Shown here: in pieces, positions 53,101-64,000 of the stretch
Layout: each line of letters begins with the position of its first letter
Numbering within the stretch: position 1 is the first letter of the stretch
Source of the DNA: Diphasiastrum complanatum
Taxonomy: Eukaryota; Streptophyta; Lycopodiopsida; Lycopodiales; Lycopodiaceae
Length of the DNA: 64,000 nt
Reading direction: 5' to 3'
Assembly (NCBI GenBank): GCA_029204225.1
Contig: CM055102.1
Span: 38,310,585-38,374,584 of the forward strand
Translations under genes and position numbers: made by a program
The notes under the pieces: generated by a model
Seen by the model: the letters and a program-made list of their open reading frames with translations, nothing else
Told to the model about the DNA's origin: nothing
Databases searched by the model: none

Positions 53101-56100
53101 CATCAGAAGATAGAATTAGGTGAGTAGGAGTAAGATTTAACTACAACAGGTGGAAGCTCTTAGAAAGATCAACATCCATTAGCACCCTTCCCTTGTCTTT
53201 CCTTTCATTTCTTCATCTTAGCATGCTTAGGTTGGTGTTAGAAGCAAACTTTGAAGGGCTTTAAGCCACATAGACAGATAAGATTTCCTAGGGCTAATGA
53301 AAAGAAGTAAGTTGATAGTGTCTAGATTAGTTTCTTTCAATCTAGTATAGCATTGCTCAAATTATATCAGATAATTGCTTATATATTTCTCATATTTTGA
53401 TTACTAGTATCTTAGCTCATCTTTTATTGAACTTGCTTTTGGATAGGGCTTTGGACTTGGTTTAAAAATTGATTATCCAACTTAATATTTTCCTTCTTGT
53501 CTATAAGATGTTTACAATATAAACTTTGGTTTTTCCTTCATCATGGTTAAAGTACAAAGTTTGCCATCTTTTTGAGCTTCTTGATTCAACAACGATACAA
53601 TAATGAACATACATCTTTCACTTAATGCATATCTATATCTTTGTTTCATCTTTCTATTTAATATCTTAGTCTTTCCATTGTCGTTGCCCATAATTTCGCC
53701 CAACCCCTTATCCTAAGCTAAATTGTGAATGTGATCTTAAATTGTGCTTTTTGAATTGAATCACAAGGAAGAAATGATAGTTAAAAAAAGGGAAACCACA
53801 GGAGGAAAAGACCTATTATTACACCAACGGTTCTCACTAGCACTGGACATGAGATTATTTCAAGCTAAATAAGCAATAGATCTACATTCGCATGCTCCAA
53901 AAATTAATTGAACAAGGAAAAAAAATGTGAGTAATTTTATGGAATTTTCAAAATAGCTTCAAGTCTACCTCTTTGCAATTATTTATTACATGTGTATCAT
54001 CTTCTTGAACTTGATTAAATCCTTAAGACCTCCATTGAGCCCCTTTGAGGTACAAAGATTGTTGTCTTTTATTTTGAGACAATTTGGCAAGGCAACTGTT
54101 CACTAAGCTTGTGTATAGATGTGTGTTTGTACATAAAGCTCTAGTAGACATTAATGTGCCTCATTATTATAATAAGATCATCAATTCTTGAAAACTTCAA
54201 AAGGCATAACAATACATACAAAATTGGAACTATAATGATAGATGTTACTTGACTCTTTGATACTATTCAAAATTTTCTATACTTAAGTTATACACCTTTC
54301 ACCCTTATAGTTTCTAAGTAATTTATGTCACTTATCTTAAGTTATAGTCAAATTTCTATAATAATTGCAATAGTTTAGAAATAATTAGTGGCCTTGGTGC
54401 ATGACTACTTTTTGAGTGAATTATTTGTTGTTTTACCTTGATAGAAAATGAAAAAAAAAATTGTCTCCAAAAATCTAGGTGCATCAAAGACAAAACAAAA
54501 AATAATCTACTAATGATAAGATGTGCATTGGTTGCACCATATTGAGCTATAAATGATAAAACATTACACATGAATGATTGGATGCCATCAATTGGCTACA
54601 ACAATTTTCTTTAGCATTATGAACAATATTGAAATAGCACACTCAAGTCATTGTTGGTCACAACATAAATTGTGTTAATTAAATACCATGATAATTATTC
54701 TAAGTGGTTCTATCAAAATTTTAATATGTTCATTATAAATTGAAATCAAGCTCACTAAGACTTGTAAAAAGTGGTATAATTGATGACAATATCATGTCTC
54801 AATGTCCATGATATGAGATTGATGTTATTTTCTATACCAAAGCATCTAAATGAGACAAATGTGAATATTCCCTTGTTTTGTATAAATAGAAATGAAAATT
54901 AGTCATAGTAGCACTACACGTGCACGCATTGTTACATCCTATGTCTTTCCATGATAAGTGATTTATGTAGGCCCACTTAGAAGTGGAATATGAGATATTT
55001 AGTTGTTGAGTAAGTATGAAATATAAAATTAGAAAAGACTAAACCTCAAAATTTACAAAGTTTCATGCACTAGTTCAAACAATCTGAATATACATTTATT
55101 ATGCTCTCTTGATCAAATTCATATTCATCTACATCAAGTGGAACAATAGCAAATATAGTTTTGGTGGGTATTTGAGGTCACATTGCCAGCTTGTGAATTA
55201 CTTTATTGATGGTGAAAAAAGGAAGTTTTTTGTAGCATACTTTAGCTCTAAGAGAATGAAAAAACAAATTCAAGTGAATTAATTCTTGTATTATGGGATT
55301 TTTAAAATTTTGATAGATAATTTGTACATTGTTTAGATTTGTAATTCTCCTACATTTTTTCTTTCAAATTTTGTACTACTTAATATTTGATGTTAAGAAA
55401 TGGAATTGACATTATTTACAATAAATGATATGCATTCCAACACATTTACATTGATTATGATTGATACATTGTGTTTTTTATTTACATGATGGCAATAAAA
55501 AATCCCTAACACATGACACCAATAATATGTTTAATATATATATGAATTGTAGACCACAAAATTTACTTTGATAAAATTATGATCCAAAAAGTAGCATACA
55601 ATTGATATAGTTATAGAAAAAATATGGGTACAACTACTCAAAAATGAAAAAGTAATGGATTCAAAATTGCTTCTCATCACAAATTTTCTAAGTACAAGAA
55701 GTGTAGTGTCCATCTCAATACTTTACATCAATAGGCAAGTTTGCAATAAACTATTCATATAAATTTTAGCATTCACTAGTAAGAAATGATCAGCAACAAT
55801 AATGATATCAATCGCCGTGTAGAGGCTTTCATCGTTGCTTCAATGGCTTACAAAAGGTCCATTGATAAGGATAAGTGCAAACACAAACTTGGTCATAAGT
55901 GTTGGTGATACAAACATTTTCTTACTGATGTCAACACAATATGTGACATTTCACACTTAGAGCACAAGTAATAACCAACTAGCATTGCCTACCATCTTCT
56001 GGTGTTGAATGTTTGACAATATCAACTTACCATTTAATCCCATGTCATTTGATGGTATAACATTGCTCCTTAGCCAAGCCATAAATCTAACTTAAGTAAT

Positions 56101-56510
56101 CAACTTTTGCTATAGATTTAGTTGAATGATTGATTGAATATCAATGTTGATGAAGTAGATGTCATTGTCAATTGAGGGAATTGTGGAGGCAATAGGGTCA
56201 ACTGCTATTAGAGAGGTTGTCCCAGCAATAGCGTTATAGAAAAATTCATGATCGTTTGCAGGTAAAAGAAAAATATGGTTTTCAGATAATGTTTCGTAAT
56301 ATACTTGGGATTGCCACTTTAGTTTTATAAATCCCCTTTTTAGTAGACTTTTTGAAGAGTGATTGCAAGAAAAATCTCATTTGTAGCATACATCGTAATC
56401 TTTGTGATAATTTTAGCTTCTAATTGATGAAGTGACTTTCTTTAATGGCTCCATATGACCTTTGAATTCAAAAAATTAAAAATAAAAATCTTTCTTTTAT
56501 ATCATGTAGT
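53101..56510. other. AT-rich spacer, no gene recognised
   Basis: 3.4 kb without any frame over about 80 codons or recognisable motif. Probably old, unrecognisable repeat DNA. No repeats I would defend. Confidence 0.55.
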
Positions 56511-56745
56511 TGTTAGAAATCAATGATAAACTTCGTTGTTATTGTTTACGATGTACATTAATGTTGACAGTTGTTACCAACTGTAATTAGCCGTAGGCTA
56601 GTCTATTAGTCTACTCGTAGGTTTTCTCTCTCTATCAAGGTTCAGGGTTCATTTGTACATTTTACATTCAGCATGCAATAGTGTGATAGAGTGATAGTGC
56701 GTGTTCGTAAGCAATGTGCAATATGTACCTGGCTTAGCTAACAAT
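56511..56745 (+). mobile_element. Copia 5' LTR (short)
   Basis: tgttagaaatcaatgataaac at 56511 repeats at 59552, at the end of the pol gene. The block is about 230 bp and is followed within 20 bp by pol-type coding. It has no visible primer binding site, and gag is missing. Confidence 0.6.
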
Positions 56746-56759
56746 CTACCATCTGTTGG

Positions 56760-57690
56760 GATGATGGCTGATCAACAACTCAAGGTTGAGTTTGACAACG
56801 ACAAATGTCTTGTCAAAGACATCAAGAATCACTACAAAGTGATTGCTACAGGAGCTAGAGTCAACGGGAATTGACTCTACAAATTGAATGTGAGATCTTT
56901 TACTCAAGCTATGGTAAGCATTGTTGATAGTCAAAGTGACCTTTGGCATCAAAGGTTTGGTCATATTAGTACTCAAAGCTTGCAAATCCTTAAAAGAGGT
57001 AGTCTAGTTGTTGGATTGTCTGATATCTCTTTTGAAGGACAAATTTGTGAGGGTTTCATTTTGGGAAAACAACATAGAGAGAGATTTCCCAAAGATGGAG
57101 CAAGAAGAGCCAATGGCATTCTTGATCTTGTTCATAGTGATCTGTGTGAAATCTGATGCTTTTGCCAAGTTTAGAGAGTTCAAGGGTCTATAATTGAAAA
57201 ACAAATAGGTTGTTATATTAAGACTTTTAGATCAGATGGTGGCAGTGAGTACTTTTCAACAGAGTTTATAAATTTTTTGCAAGGATCAGGGGATCAAGAG
57301 ACAAACTACTACACCTTATTCACCACAACAAAATGGAGTTGCAGAACGGAAAAATAGATCCATTGTGGAGATGGCTAGGGCAATGCTTAAGAGGAAAAGT
57401 TTGCCAAATACTTTTTGGGCAGAAGCATGCAACACAACTACTCATATCTTGAATCGGTATCCTACGAAGTCTGTGGAGGGTAAGACACCCTACAAAGCTT
57501 TTACTGGAAAGAAACCTAATGTTTCTCATTTATGAGTATTTGGTTGTGATGCTTACGCTCATGTGCCCGATGAAAAATGAAAGAAGCTAGATGCAAAAGC
57601 TGTTAAGTGTATTTTCCTTGGATTTGATGAAAGAGCCAAGGCATACAGGATGTATGACACAGATGCACAAAAGATCGTGATTTAAAAAGG
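56760..57690 (+). pseudogene. Copia pre-integrase and integrase (5' part deleted)
   Basis: FDNDKCLVKDIKNHYKVIATG, then after a stop SQSDLWHQRFGHISTQSLQILK (pre-integrase HxxxGH) and QICEGFILGKQHRERFPK, DLVHSDLCEI. The middle of the core is deleted. After a frameshift, RQTTTPYSPQQNGVAERKNR, MLKRKSLPNTFWAEACNTT, GKTPYKAFTGKKPNVSHL (stop) VFGCDAYAHVP, KCIFLGFDERAKAYRMYD. Gag and protease absent. Confidence 0.85.
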
Positions 57691-57708
57691 GTTGCTACTT
57701 TTGATGAG

Positions 57709-58098
57709 ATGGGTCAAAATGACCAAATAAAATTGACAATTGATTCCTTTGATAATAAAGCTAAAGTACAGGTGAAGAAAGAAGTTGGTGTCGATATGGA
57801 AAAGCCAATTGAAAAAGACACGGTTAATAATGAGACTCCTAGGATAGTACCTAAGTGGTACTTGTCAATAACAAGTGATGCTAACAAGGGAGATACTCCT
57901 GAATCAAGTGAGCAGGGAGAGTTTAGAAGATCAAGTAGAAATCAAAAACCTCCTGCAAGATTAGAGATGAATCTAGTCCTGATGGGCTCGATGCTCAAGG
58001 CTCAAGAACCAAAAACTTTTGATGAAGCAAAGGAGCACAAGGAGTGGCATGCAGCTATGGAAACAGAAATGGAAGCCATATCGAAAAATAGGACGTAA
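57709..58098 (+). CDS. Copia integrase-RT linker and RT start
   Basis: 129-codon frame: IKLTIDSFDNKAKVQV, EFRRSSRNQKPPARLEM, then KTFDEAKEHKEWHAAMETEMEAISKNRT. A TAA at 58096-58098 sits between EAISKNRT and NLVEIPDG, where Trp is usual (TAA is not one transition from TGG). Confidence 0.8.
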   Translation: MGQNDQIKLTIDSFDNKAKVQVKKEVGVDMEKPIEKDTVNNETPRIVPKWYLSITSDANKGDTPESSEQGEFRRSSRNQKPPARLEMNLVLMGSMLKAQEPKTFDEAKEHKEWHAAMETEMEAISKNRT

Positions 58099-58101
58099 AA
58101 T

Positions 58102-59598
58102 TTGGTTGAGATACCTGATGGTAAGAAGCCTATCACTTGCAAATGGATTTATAAGATCAAATATGGAGTAGATGGGCAACTCAACAAGTACAAAGCACAG
58201 TTGGTTGCGAGAGGATTTGAGCAACAAGAAGGTATTGATTTTGAGGAAACCTTCGCACCCGTAGCTAAGATAGTGACTATGCATTCTATCATTGCTATTT
58301 CTACTTTCTATGGTTGGAAGATCCAGCAAATGGACATTAAATCTGCTTTTCTTAATGGAGTGTTGGATGAAGATGTGTACTTAGTACCACCTCAAGGATT
58401 TGTTGAGCCAGGGAGAGAGCATCTTGTTTGTAAGCTCAACAAAGCCATTTATGGATTGGAGCAAGCAGCACGGGCATGGTACTCTTGCATTGATGAACAC
58501 TTCAAGCGAAGGGGAATGGTAAAGAGTGATGTTGATCCTAATCTTTACATTCTAAGACAAGATTCAGATATAGTGTTCATTGTCTTGTACATGGATGATT
58601 TGATTATTACAGGAAGTAATGAGAGGTTAATTGATGAAATCAAATCAGATCTTTCCAATGCTTTTGACATCAGTGATCTAGGATTGATGCACTACTGCCT
58701 TGGAATTGAAGTATGGCAAAAGGAAGACATGGTCTTTCTTACACAAAGAAAATATGCACGAGATTTGCTTTATAAGTTCAATATGCAGGACTGTAAGCCT
58801 TTGAGTACACCTATGGATGTCAACATGAAGCTTACTACATATGATGAATCTGAGAAAGTGGATGCTTATTTGTATAGACAACTTGTGGGTAGTTTGATTT
58901 ATTTGACACACACGTGGCCTGATATTTCTTATGTTGTTGGTGTTGTTAGTCAATTTATGCAAGATCCTAGTCAAGCACACTGGAAGCTTGCTAAACGTAT
59001 TCTCAGATACATTCGAGGGACATTGAATTTTGGTCTGAAGTATGATCAGTCTGAAGTGACAATGTTGGTAGCTTACACAGATGCTGATTGGGCAAGTAAT
59101 ATTGATGACATAAGATCTACCAGTGGTCATACATTCAGTCATGGAACAGCTGCAATTTCATGGAGTAGCAAAAAGCAATCTATAGTAGCCTTATCATCGA
59201 CGGAAGCTGAATATCAAACACTCAGCAATGCTACACAAGAAGCAATGTGGTTACGAAGATTGCTTGTGGATTTAGGTCAACCACAGGTGGATGCGACTAC
59301 TATATCTTGCGACAATCAAACCTGCATTCACCTTGCTAAAAATCCAGTTTTACATGCTCGAACCAAGCACATCGAAATACACTATCATTTTATTCGAAAG
59401 AAAATTCTTGATGGAGCCATTGATCTTGTTTTTTGTAAATCTGAAAATCAAATGGCAGATATTTTTACCAAGTCATTAGGTAGATATAAATTTGAGAGGT
59501 TTCATACTCTATTAGGAGTAGAAGAATGTAATTTTATCATTGAGGGAGAGTTGTTAGAAATCAATGATAAACTCGTGGATAATCTGCCACTCTTGTAA
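58102..59598 (+). CDS. Copia reverse transcriptase-RNase H, intact frame
   Basis: 498 codons open, the best preserved mobile-element gene here. RT: KPITCKWIYKIKYGVDGQL, LVARGFEQQEGIDFEETFAPVAK, MDIKSAFLNGVLDEDVYLVPP, LVCKLNKAIYGLEQAARAWY, active site VLYMDDLIITG (about 58585-58617; YMDD where YVDD is usual), YCLGIEV, STPMDVNMK, RQLVGSLIYL. RNase H: AYTDADWASNIDD, LSSTEAEYQTLSNA, EAMWLRRL, CDNQTCIHLAKNP, ARTKHIEIHYHFIR, ADIFTKSLG. The frame runs over the purine tract into the first 47 nt of the 3' LTR. Only one TAA separates it from the previous frame. Confidence 0.95.
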   Translation: MVEIPDGKKPITCKWIYKIKYGVDGQLNKYKAQLVARGFEQQEGIDFEETFAPVAKIVTMHSIIAISTFYGWKIQQMDIKSAFLNGVLDEDVYLVPPQGFVEPGREHLVCKLNKAIYGLEQAARAWYSCIDEHFKRRGMVKSDVDPNLYILRQDSDIVFIVLYMDDLIITGSNERLIDEIKSDLSNAFDISDLGLMHYCLGIEVWQKEDMVFLTQRKYARDLLYKFNMQDCKPLSTPMDVNMKLTTYDESEKVDAYLYRQLVGSLIYLTHTWPDISYVVGVVSQFMQDPSQAHWKLAKRILRYIRGTLNFGLKYDQSEVTMLVAYTDADWASNIDDIRSTSGHTFSHGTAAISWSSKKQSIVALSSTEAEYQTLSNATQEAMWLRRLLVDLGQPQVDATTISCDNQTCIHLAKNPVLHARTKHIEIHYHFIRKKILDGAIDLVFCKSENQMADIFTKSLGRYKFERFHTLLGVEECNFIIEGELLEINDKLVDNLPLL

Positions 59599-60186
59599 TT
59601 TCTTGATTAGTTGTAGATGCTTAATTACTCTAATCCAAAAGTTACATAGAGTGACTATATACTTACTGAATAATACTTGATGGATATACATATATAGATG
59701 AAGTAGTTTGATGCTAGTAAGCAATCAAGACGAAAAATACAGAGAACATGTCTGCCTGCGTGTGAGCCAATTCTGTCTAGGAACTAAAGATCCACAAGTC
59801 CGCTAGTAAGCGAGACAATCACTTGTGAGAGAACTGTATTTCTCTCATGCCAACGCACTGCGTGGATTTGCATGCAGTGCTTGAAGAATCAAAGAAAGAT
59901 CAATAGATGATTTTCTTGTCTTGTCTAATCTCGAATGAAAATTAGTCTGCTGTCATTCTCGTATCTTATTTACTTGTTTATTTTAATTCCGCACCTTGGT
60001 TTGAATCTCGTTGAATGCTGTATTTGATTTGTTAACGTAGTATAGTAGTATATGTCTATGTTTTGGAGGACTGTAGGAGTGATGCAGTTGGCAATGACCA
60101 GCAGTCATTTCTGAACTCCATCCGTTTTCACGCGTTTCGCGTTCGCAAAATTGAAGGCAAATTTTTGTCATTTGTTTTTCGCATCA
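59552..60186 (+). mobile_element. LTR region: start of one element's 3' LTR and the next element's 5' LTR
   Basis: The first 22-25 bp match the 5' LTR at 56511; the rest does not. The region ends ...cgcatca directly before a primer binding site, so the right part is the 5' LTR of the next element, possibly starting at the tgg at 59575. Probably a nested insertion inside the first element's 3' LTR. TATA-like tatacatatatag near 59685. Confidence 0.6.
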
Positions 60187-60187
60187 G

Positions 60188-60200
60188 TGGTATCAAAGCA
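60188..60200 (+). other. Primer binding site
   Basis: tggtatcaaagca, initiator Met tRNA type, one base after the LTR end (ca|g|tgg). Confidence 0.85.
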
Positions 60201-60299
60201 GACCTACCTTTTCATAATCTGACATAGCCAAAGGCTATCAAATCCAGGAGGCCAAGCATTTAACAATCAACCATCAACAAGTGAATAGATTTCAGAAGC

Positions 60300-61250
60300 A
60301 ATGGCTTCAATCAACAACATACAGAACAAGATCTGCACAGTTTCTGATTCTTCAGGATCTAACTTTCTAGCCTGAAAAGTTAAGACATCACTTTTACTCA
60401 AGGGAGAAGGTTTATTCCCCTAGGTGGATGGCATAGAGGAGATGCCTACGACATCAGGCAAGGAGCTACGCGAGTGGAGGGAGAAAAACGACAAGGCAAT
60501 AGCCTTGCTATTTTCATCCATCAAAGATAGTCTCACGCTTGACCTGGCTACACTCTCCAAAGCTAAGGAGATGTGGGATGTACTACTCACAAGATTTCAA
60601 ACGAAATCAAGAAGTCAAATCATAATGTTGGAAGATCAACTAACAAATCTACAGTGGGATGGGAATGACTTTACTTCTTTCGTAAGAAAGATGAAGGATC
60701 TGTTTCTATCACTACATAACTCTGGAGCAGAGAATGCAATGTCAGCTGAGAAGCAGCTCACCTACATGTTGAGAGCCTTACTTAGATCATTCAAGACGAC
60801 GAGAACCCTGCTCGCAAAAGATCCTACCGTGAACCTCGAAAAGGTGATTGTCGAGATTCGAGAGGAAGTCGAGGCCAGAGAACGTCTTGATCACAAAGAT
60901 GGCTCTGACCAGGCCCTCTATGACAACAAAGAAAAAATTTAAACCTAAGAGGGAGTCAAATCAGAGGCAAGATCGTGATAAACAAGCAGAGGGGACAAGC
61001 AAAAGCAACTAGAAGAGCAAAGGGAGGTCGAAACAACAAGGTGGAGAAAAGAAGACTTGCATGAGATGCGGACGAGATGGGCACATGGTTGATACGTGTT
61101 GGCTCAATCCAAAGATTGAGTGTATGCATTGCCACAAGAAGGGTCATGCAGCCATTGATTGTCGCCTGAACCCAAGGAAAAAATCTGCACAATACATGAG
61201 AACGACAACAGTTCATCCTACATCGAGGATCCTGAGAGCCCAAAAATAGG
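60300..61250 (+). pseudogene. Copia gag with two zinc knuckles
   Basis: An ATG at 60301 (MASINNIQNKICTV) is followed by stops; the gag core runs 60424-60942: LREWREKNDKAIALLFSS, AKEMWDVLLTRFQTKSRSQI, SFVRKMKDLFLSLH, VIVEIREEVEARER. A stop at 60940, then another frame with KKTCMRCGRDGHMVDTCWL and ECMHCHKKGHAAIDCRL: two CCHC knuckles, C-x2-C-x4-H-x4-C each, 61053-61171. Usual copia gag has one. Confidence 0.85.
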
Positions 61251-61291
61251 CGAAGAAAGATCTAACATAAATTGTTCGACCGCCTACATCT

Positions 61292-61660
61292 GTGAAGATG
61301 TGTGTGCAACATCTACATTACACACATGAGGTGATCCTAGATTCAGGAGCCACCTCACACTTTGTGACATCAAGTCGAATAATATCTGATTTCAGAAGTG
61401 TTGATCCCTCAAGATTTATAGTTCTTGGAGATGGATACAAACATCAAGTGAACGGTATTGGTTCACTATGGCTCAACACCAATGGCAGAGACGGACGACT
61501 CGAAGACGTTCTGTTCGTGCCTACACTGCAGCAAGACTTGCTTCATGTAGCAAGAATAGCTGATGCAAGGATGCGTGTGACGTTTTCTAACGAAGCATGC
61601 AACGTGATTGACGCCAGTACCAGTACCCTGATCGCTCAAGGTAGAAGAAATATCACCTGA
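61292..61660 (+). pseudogene. Copia protease
   Basis: 122-codon frame: HEVILDSGATSHFVTSSRI (active-site DSGAT), GDGYKHQVNGIGSLWLN, LEDVLFVPTLQQDLLHVARI. Ends in TGA; the next frame resumes at 61684. Confidence 0.85.
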
Positions 61661-61683
61661 GGGTATGTCTACCTACAGATCAA

Positions 61684-62530
61684 ATGCATCCGACTCATGA
61701 TGACTCGCCAGACACTATGTGGCACTGGAGGCTCTGCCACATGAACTCAATGACACTTTACCAAGCAAGCCGTCATGGAGCGATAACAGAGGTCAACATC
61801 TTGAATACAACCAGTTCGACCACCTATGATGCATCTCTGAAGGACAAGATGTCATGCACTCCTTTTGTCAAAGACTCCTGCAGAGCGACCAAGATTCTAG
61901 AGTTAGTGCATTCTAACATTTGTGGACCTTTCAATGTGATCTCAGTAGGAGGTTCCAAATATTATATAACCTTCATTGATGATTATAGTAAATTCACCAG
62001 AGTGTACTTTATTCAGAATAAATCTGAAGCACTTGATAAATTCACAAAATGTGTGAATTGGGCCGAGAGATGTACAGACAACAAAGTGAAACAGCTCAGA
62101 AACAGATCGAGGTGGCAAATACATCTCAAATCGCTTCACTGACTTCTACAATGATCATGGAATCATTCACAAAAGGACCGCAGCCTACACACCGCAGCAC
62201 AACGGTGTTGCAGAAAAAAAGAATAGGACCCTGATGGAAGCTGCCAGATGCATGATGGCCTACTCGAAGGCTCCAAGGGTACTGTGGGCTGAAGCAGTAG
62301 CCACAGCCGCATACATCCAGAACAAAACAGGCAAGTTTGGTGTCCCTCACACGACACCACACGAGTTATGGTGGGGTAGAAAGCCTAACCTGTCTCACGT
62401 CAGAATCTTTGGCTGTGCAGCTTATGCACATATTCATGATAAGCTTCAGAAGAATCTTGATGAGAAAGCCAAGCAGGAATTCTTGGTAGGTTATGACATG
62501 ACAACAACTTGTCATACTACAGAGTCTACA
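61684..62530 (+). pseudogene. Copia integrase
   Basis: TMWHWRLCHMNSMTLYQAS (pre-integrase), then KDSCRATKILELVHSNICGPF and GGSKYYITFIDDYSKFTRVYF (first catalytic Asp). The second Asp block is lost in a break near 62080. The third block reads HTAAQ in one frame, after which 62234-62551 gives AARCMMAYSKAPRVLWAEAVATAAYI, HTTPHELWWGRKPNLSHVRIFGC. At least three frameshifts. Confidence 0.85.
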
Positions 62531-63088
62531 TGCCAGACACAAACACTATAAAAACAGTGAGAGATGTCAGATTTGATGAGAGCAGGACAATGGCCAATGA
62601 CGATCATGTCAGCTATGAAGTTCTGGAGAGACAGTACTATGACCTGCCACCAGTGACAGAGGGAGTAGAGAGCGAACACAAAAATGAAAATTTTTGAGTC
62701 GTTTCTCGTTCGAGTGACGAATCTAAAGACGAAAGATTCGAGAGGTAGCCTATTGCTACAGTTACCGTAAACCAAGATGGTTCCGGACCTAGCAGAGCAG
62801 ACAAAGGCAAAGGCATCATTGTCCAAGGAGGATCTCCTAGAAGGTCGACAAGACCACGAAGAGCGCCAGCAAGATACGTGCCAGGCAGCTCAGCTTCTAC
62901 ATCCGAAGAGTTCTGCAGATTCAGTGACGAACCACAGACTTTCGAGGAAGCGATTGAATGACCAGACAAGGACAGATGGATCCAAGCCATGAATGAAGAG
63001 ATGGATTCCATGAGGAAGAACCAGGTATGGACGTTGCAGCCATTACCACATAAGCACAAGATTGTCAAAAACAAATGGGTTTTCAAGC
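62531..63088 (+). pseudogene. Copia integrase-RT linker and RT start, interrupted
   Basis: TIKTVRDVRFDESRTMAND, after stops SPRRSTRPRRAPARYVPGSS, then EEMDSMRKNQVWTLQPLPHK and NKWVFK, where the next element cuts in at 63089. The same family as 22543-23070 (shared blocks almost throughout). Confidence 0.85.
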
Positions 63089-63997
63089 TGTTGCGTCGGC
63101 GTCTCAAAGGGCGCTGGGACTTGAGTGGTCTCCCCAACACGTGCTTAAGTCTAACATTCATCCATCATGCACTTACGTAAAAACCAACTCAGAAATGTAA
63201 CAAGCTTAACCATTCAGACTTAAGAAAACTGGAATCCCAACCAACCCAAAAGCAAACTCAGAATCCGTCCCCAAAAGATAACCAAAGGCAAAGACAAGCC
63301 ACAAATGAAACCCAAGGCATAGTGGTCGCCAAACTGACCAATTGGCATAGCGGCAAGCCACACGTAGGTGACGTGGACCCTTAGGCATCGACGACGCAAA
63401 AAGGTTGTAGTAAGGTTCCTTCCACTTGGACCAGTCTCGGAGGCGAAACCGAAATGGTAATCATCCCCAAGGATCAACTTTATTAGATCTGGAAGAGATT
63501 ACATTCATACATAGACTAACCGATCTCGGGGCCGCCAACACGTGCTGGGCATTGTGCCTGGCTCGTGCTGGTAGAGGGAGCTGAGACCTAGCGACTGGAT
63601 TCCTGGCACTGGTTGAGCTGCCCAAGTTTTTGTCTATCGGACTCTCCCTATAGTTCTGCTGTGATTTGGTGCACCCCCTCTGTCCTGGAATATAGTGCTT
63701 TCTGGTAAAGCATTCTTTTTAGGACTTAGTTTTTATTCTGCTGATTAAGCTTGGCAGAATCAGTCTGGCTCCCAGACATGGGTCCCGGGAGCCGTCCCGA
63801 TGGCAGAATCAACTTTCTTCTTGACTAGGCCATGACTCGAGCTCCAGAGCTAGCTCATGACTTGTGACTACTTGATTGGCTCACCACAGGTCGGAGGCTT
63901 GGTCCTTGACGTTCTAACTTGCTCTAGGACCTTAGAGAGTGTCATCCCTTAGAGTCTTACAGGGCACGTTGGGTGCACCTGAGTCAGCTTTACAACA
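63089..63997 (-). mobile_element. Long LTR (909 bp), minus orientation, 3' LTR
   Basis: Inverted close copy of 39515-40434. Perfect tgttg...caaca ends. The base group following on its inner side (tcc, gga on the gene strand) matches the end of the polypurine tract at 36935-36937, so this is a 3' LTR and the rest of the element lies beyond 64000. It was inserted into copia RT between Lys-Leu codons at 63088. Confidence 0.85.
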
Positions 63998-64000
63998 TCC

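Overview
The window looks like nuclear DNA of a land plant, most likely a gymnosperm (conifer-type) genome. The evidence is two plant-type nuclear genes split by introns, long AT-rich spacers, compound CT/CA microsatellites, and decayed Ty1/copia and Ty3/gypsy LTR retrotransposons over much of the rest. There is no operon structure, no bacterial-style gene and no recognisable tRNA or rRNA. The clade call is inference; plant nuclear is firm.

Host genes. (1) 2577-7933, + strand: the last three coding exons of a plastid ABC-transporter ATPase like ABCI10. Its 4.7-kb intron is packed with retroelement DNA, including two LTRs in opposite orientation. The exons with Walker A and the Q-loop lie upstream of the window or were not found. 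(2) 45829-42352, - strand: a complete five-exon Nudix hydrolase of the plant NUDT12/13/16/17/18/21 (DIPP-like) group, 195 residues, with a perfect Nudix box. A 27-bp tandem duplication at the end of exon 2 makes a second, in-frame splice donor.

A third gene-like unit (about 32546-35140, +) has a coiled-coil start, at least one good intron and two conserved-looking motif blocks (a GD-K-L block followed by a C-Y-C pair; an EKSH block followed by TQHG). It looks like a decayed gene of an uncharacterised transposase-like family and is the best candidate here for something undescribed.

Layout. 1-330: gag relic. 2577-8468: ABCI10 3' part and 3' flank. 9-12.6 kb: foldback/MITE-like elements and a LINE relic. 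14.2-16.6 kb: copia RT relic (+) and gypsy gag/protease relic (-). 18.5-24.7 kb: nested copia pieces, including one element with a clean 1.9-kb internal inversion. 25.1-30.5 kb: microsatellite, pyrimidine-rich block and a gypsy gag-RT element. 30.6-31.1 kb: GC-rich foldback island. 31.2-31.6 kb: copia gag. 32.5-35.1 kb: the unidentified gene. 35.6-41.1 kb: long-LTR elements with large non-coding interiors, one carrying a row of five small hairpin motifs behind its primer binding site. 42.3-46.6 kb: NUDT gene. 48.4-53.1 kb: truncated copia element (-) plus an oppositely oriented LTR. 53.1-56.5 kb: AT-rich, nothing recognised. 56.5-59.6 kb: copia element with an intact RT-RNase H frame. 59.6-63.1 kb: second copia element, cut inside RT by a long LTR element (63089-63997) that runs off the window and belongs to the same family as 39515-40434.

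The host genes have no functional link to each other. The recurring theme is retroelements broken by inversions: three separate elements show LTRs or coding segments facing each other. Exon limits and reading frames were worked out by hand; LTR ends are approximate unless a primer binding site, polypurine tract or TG...CA end is named.
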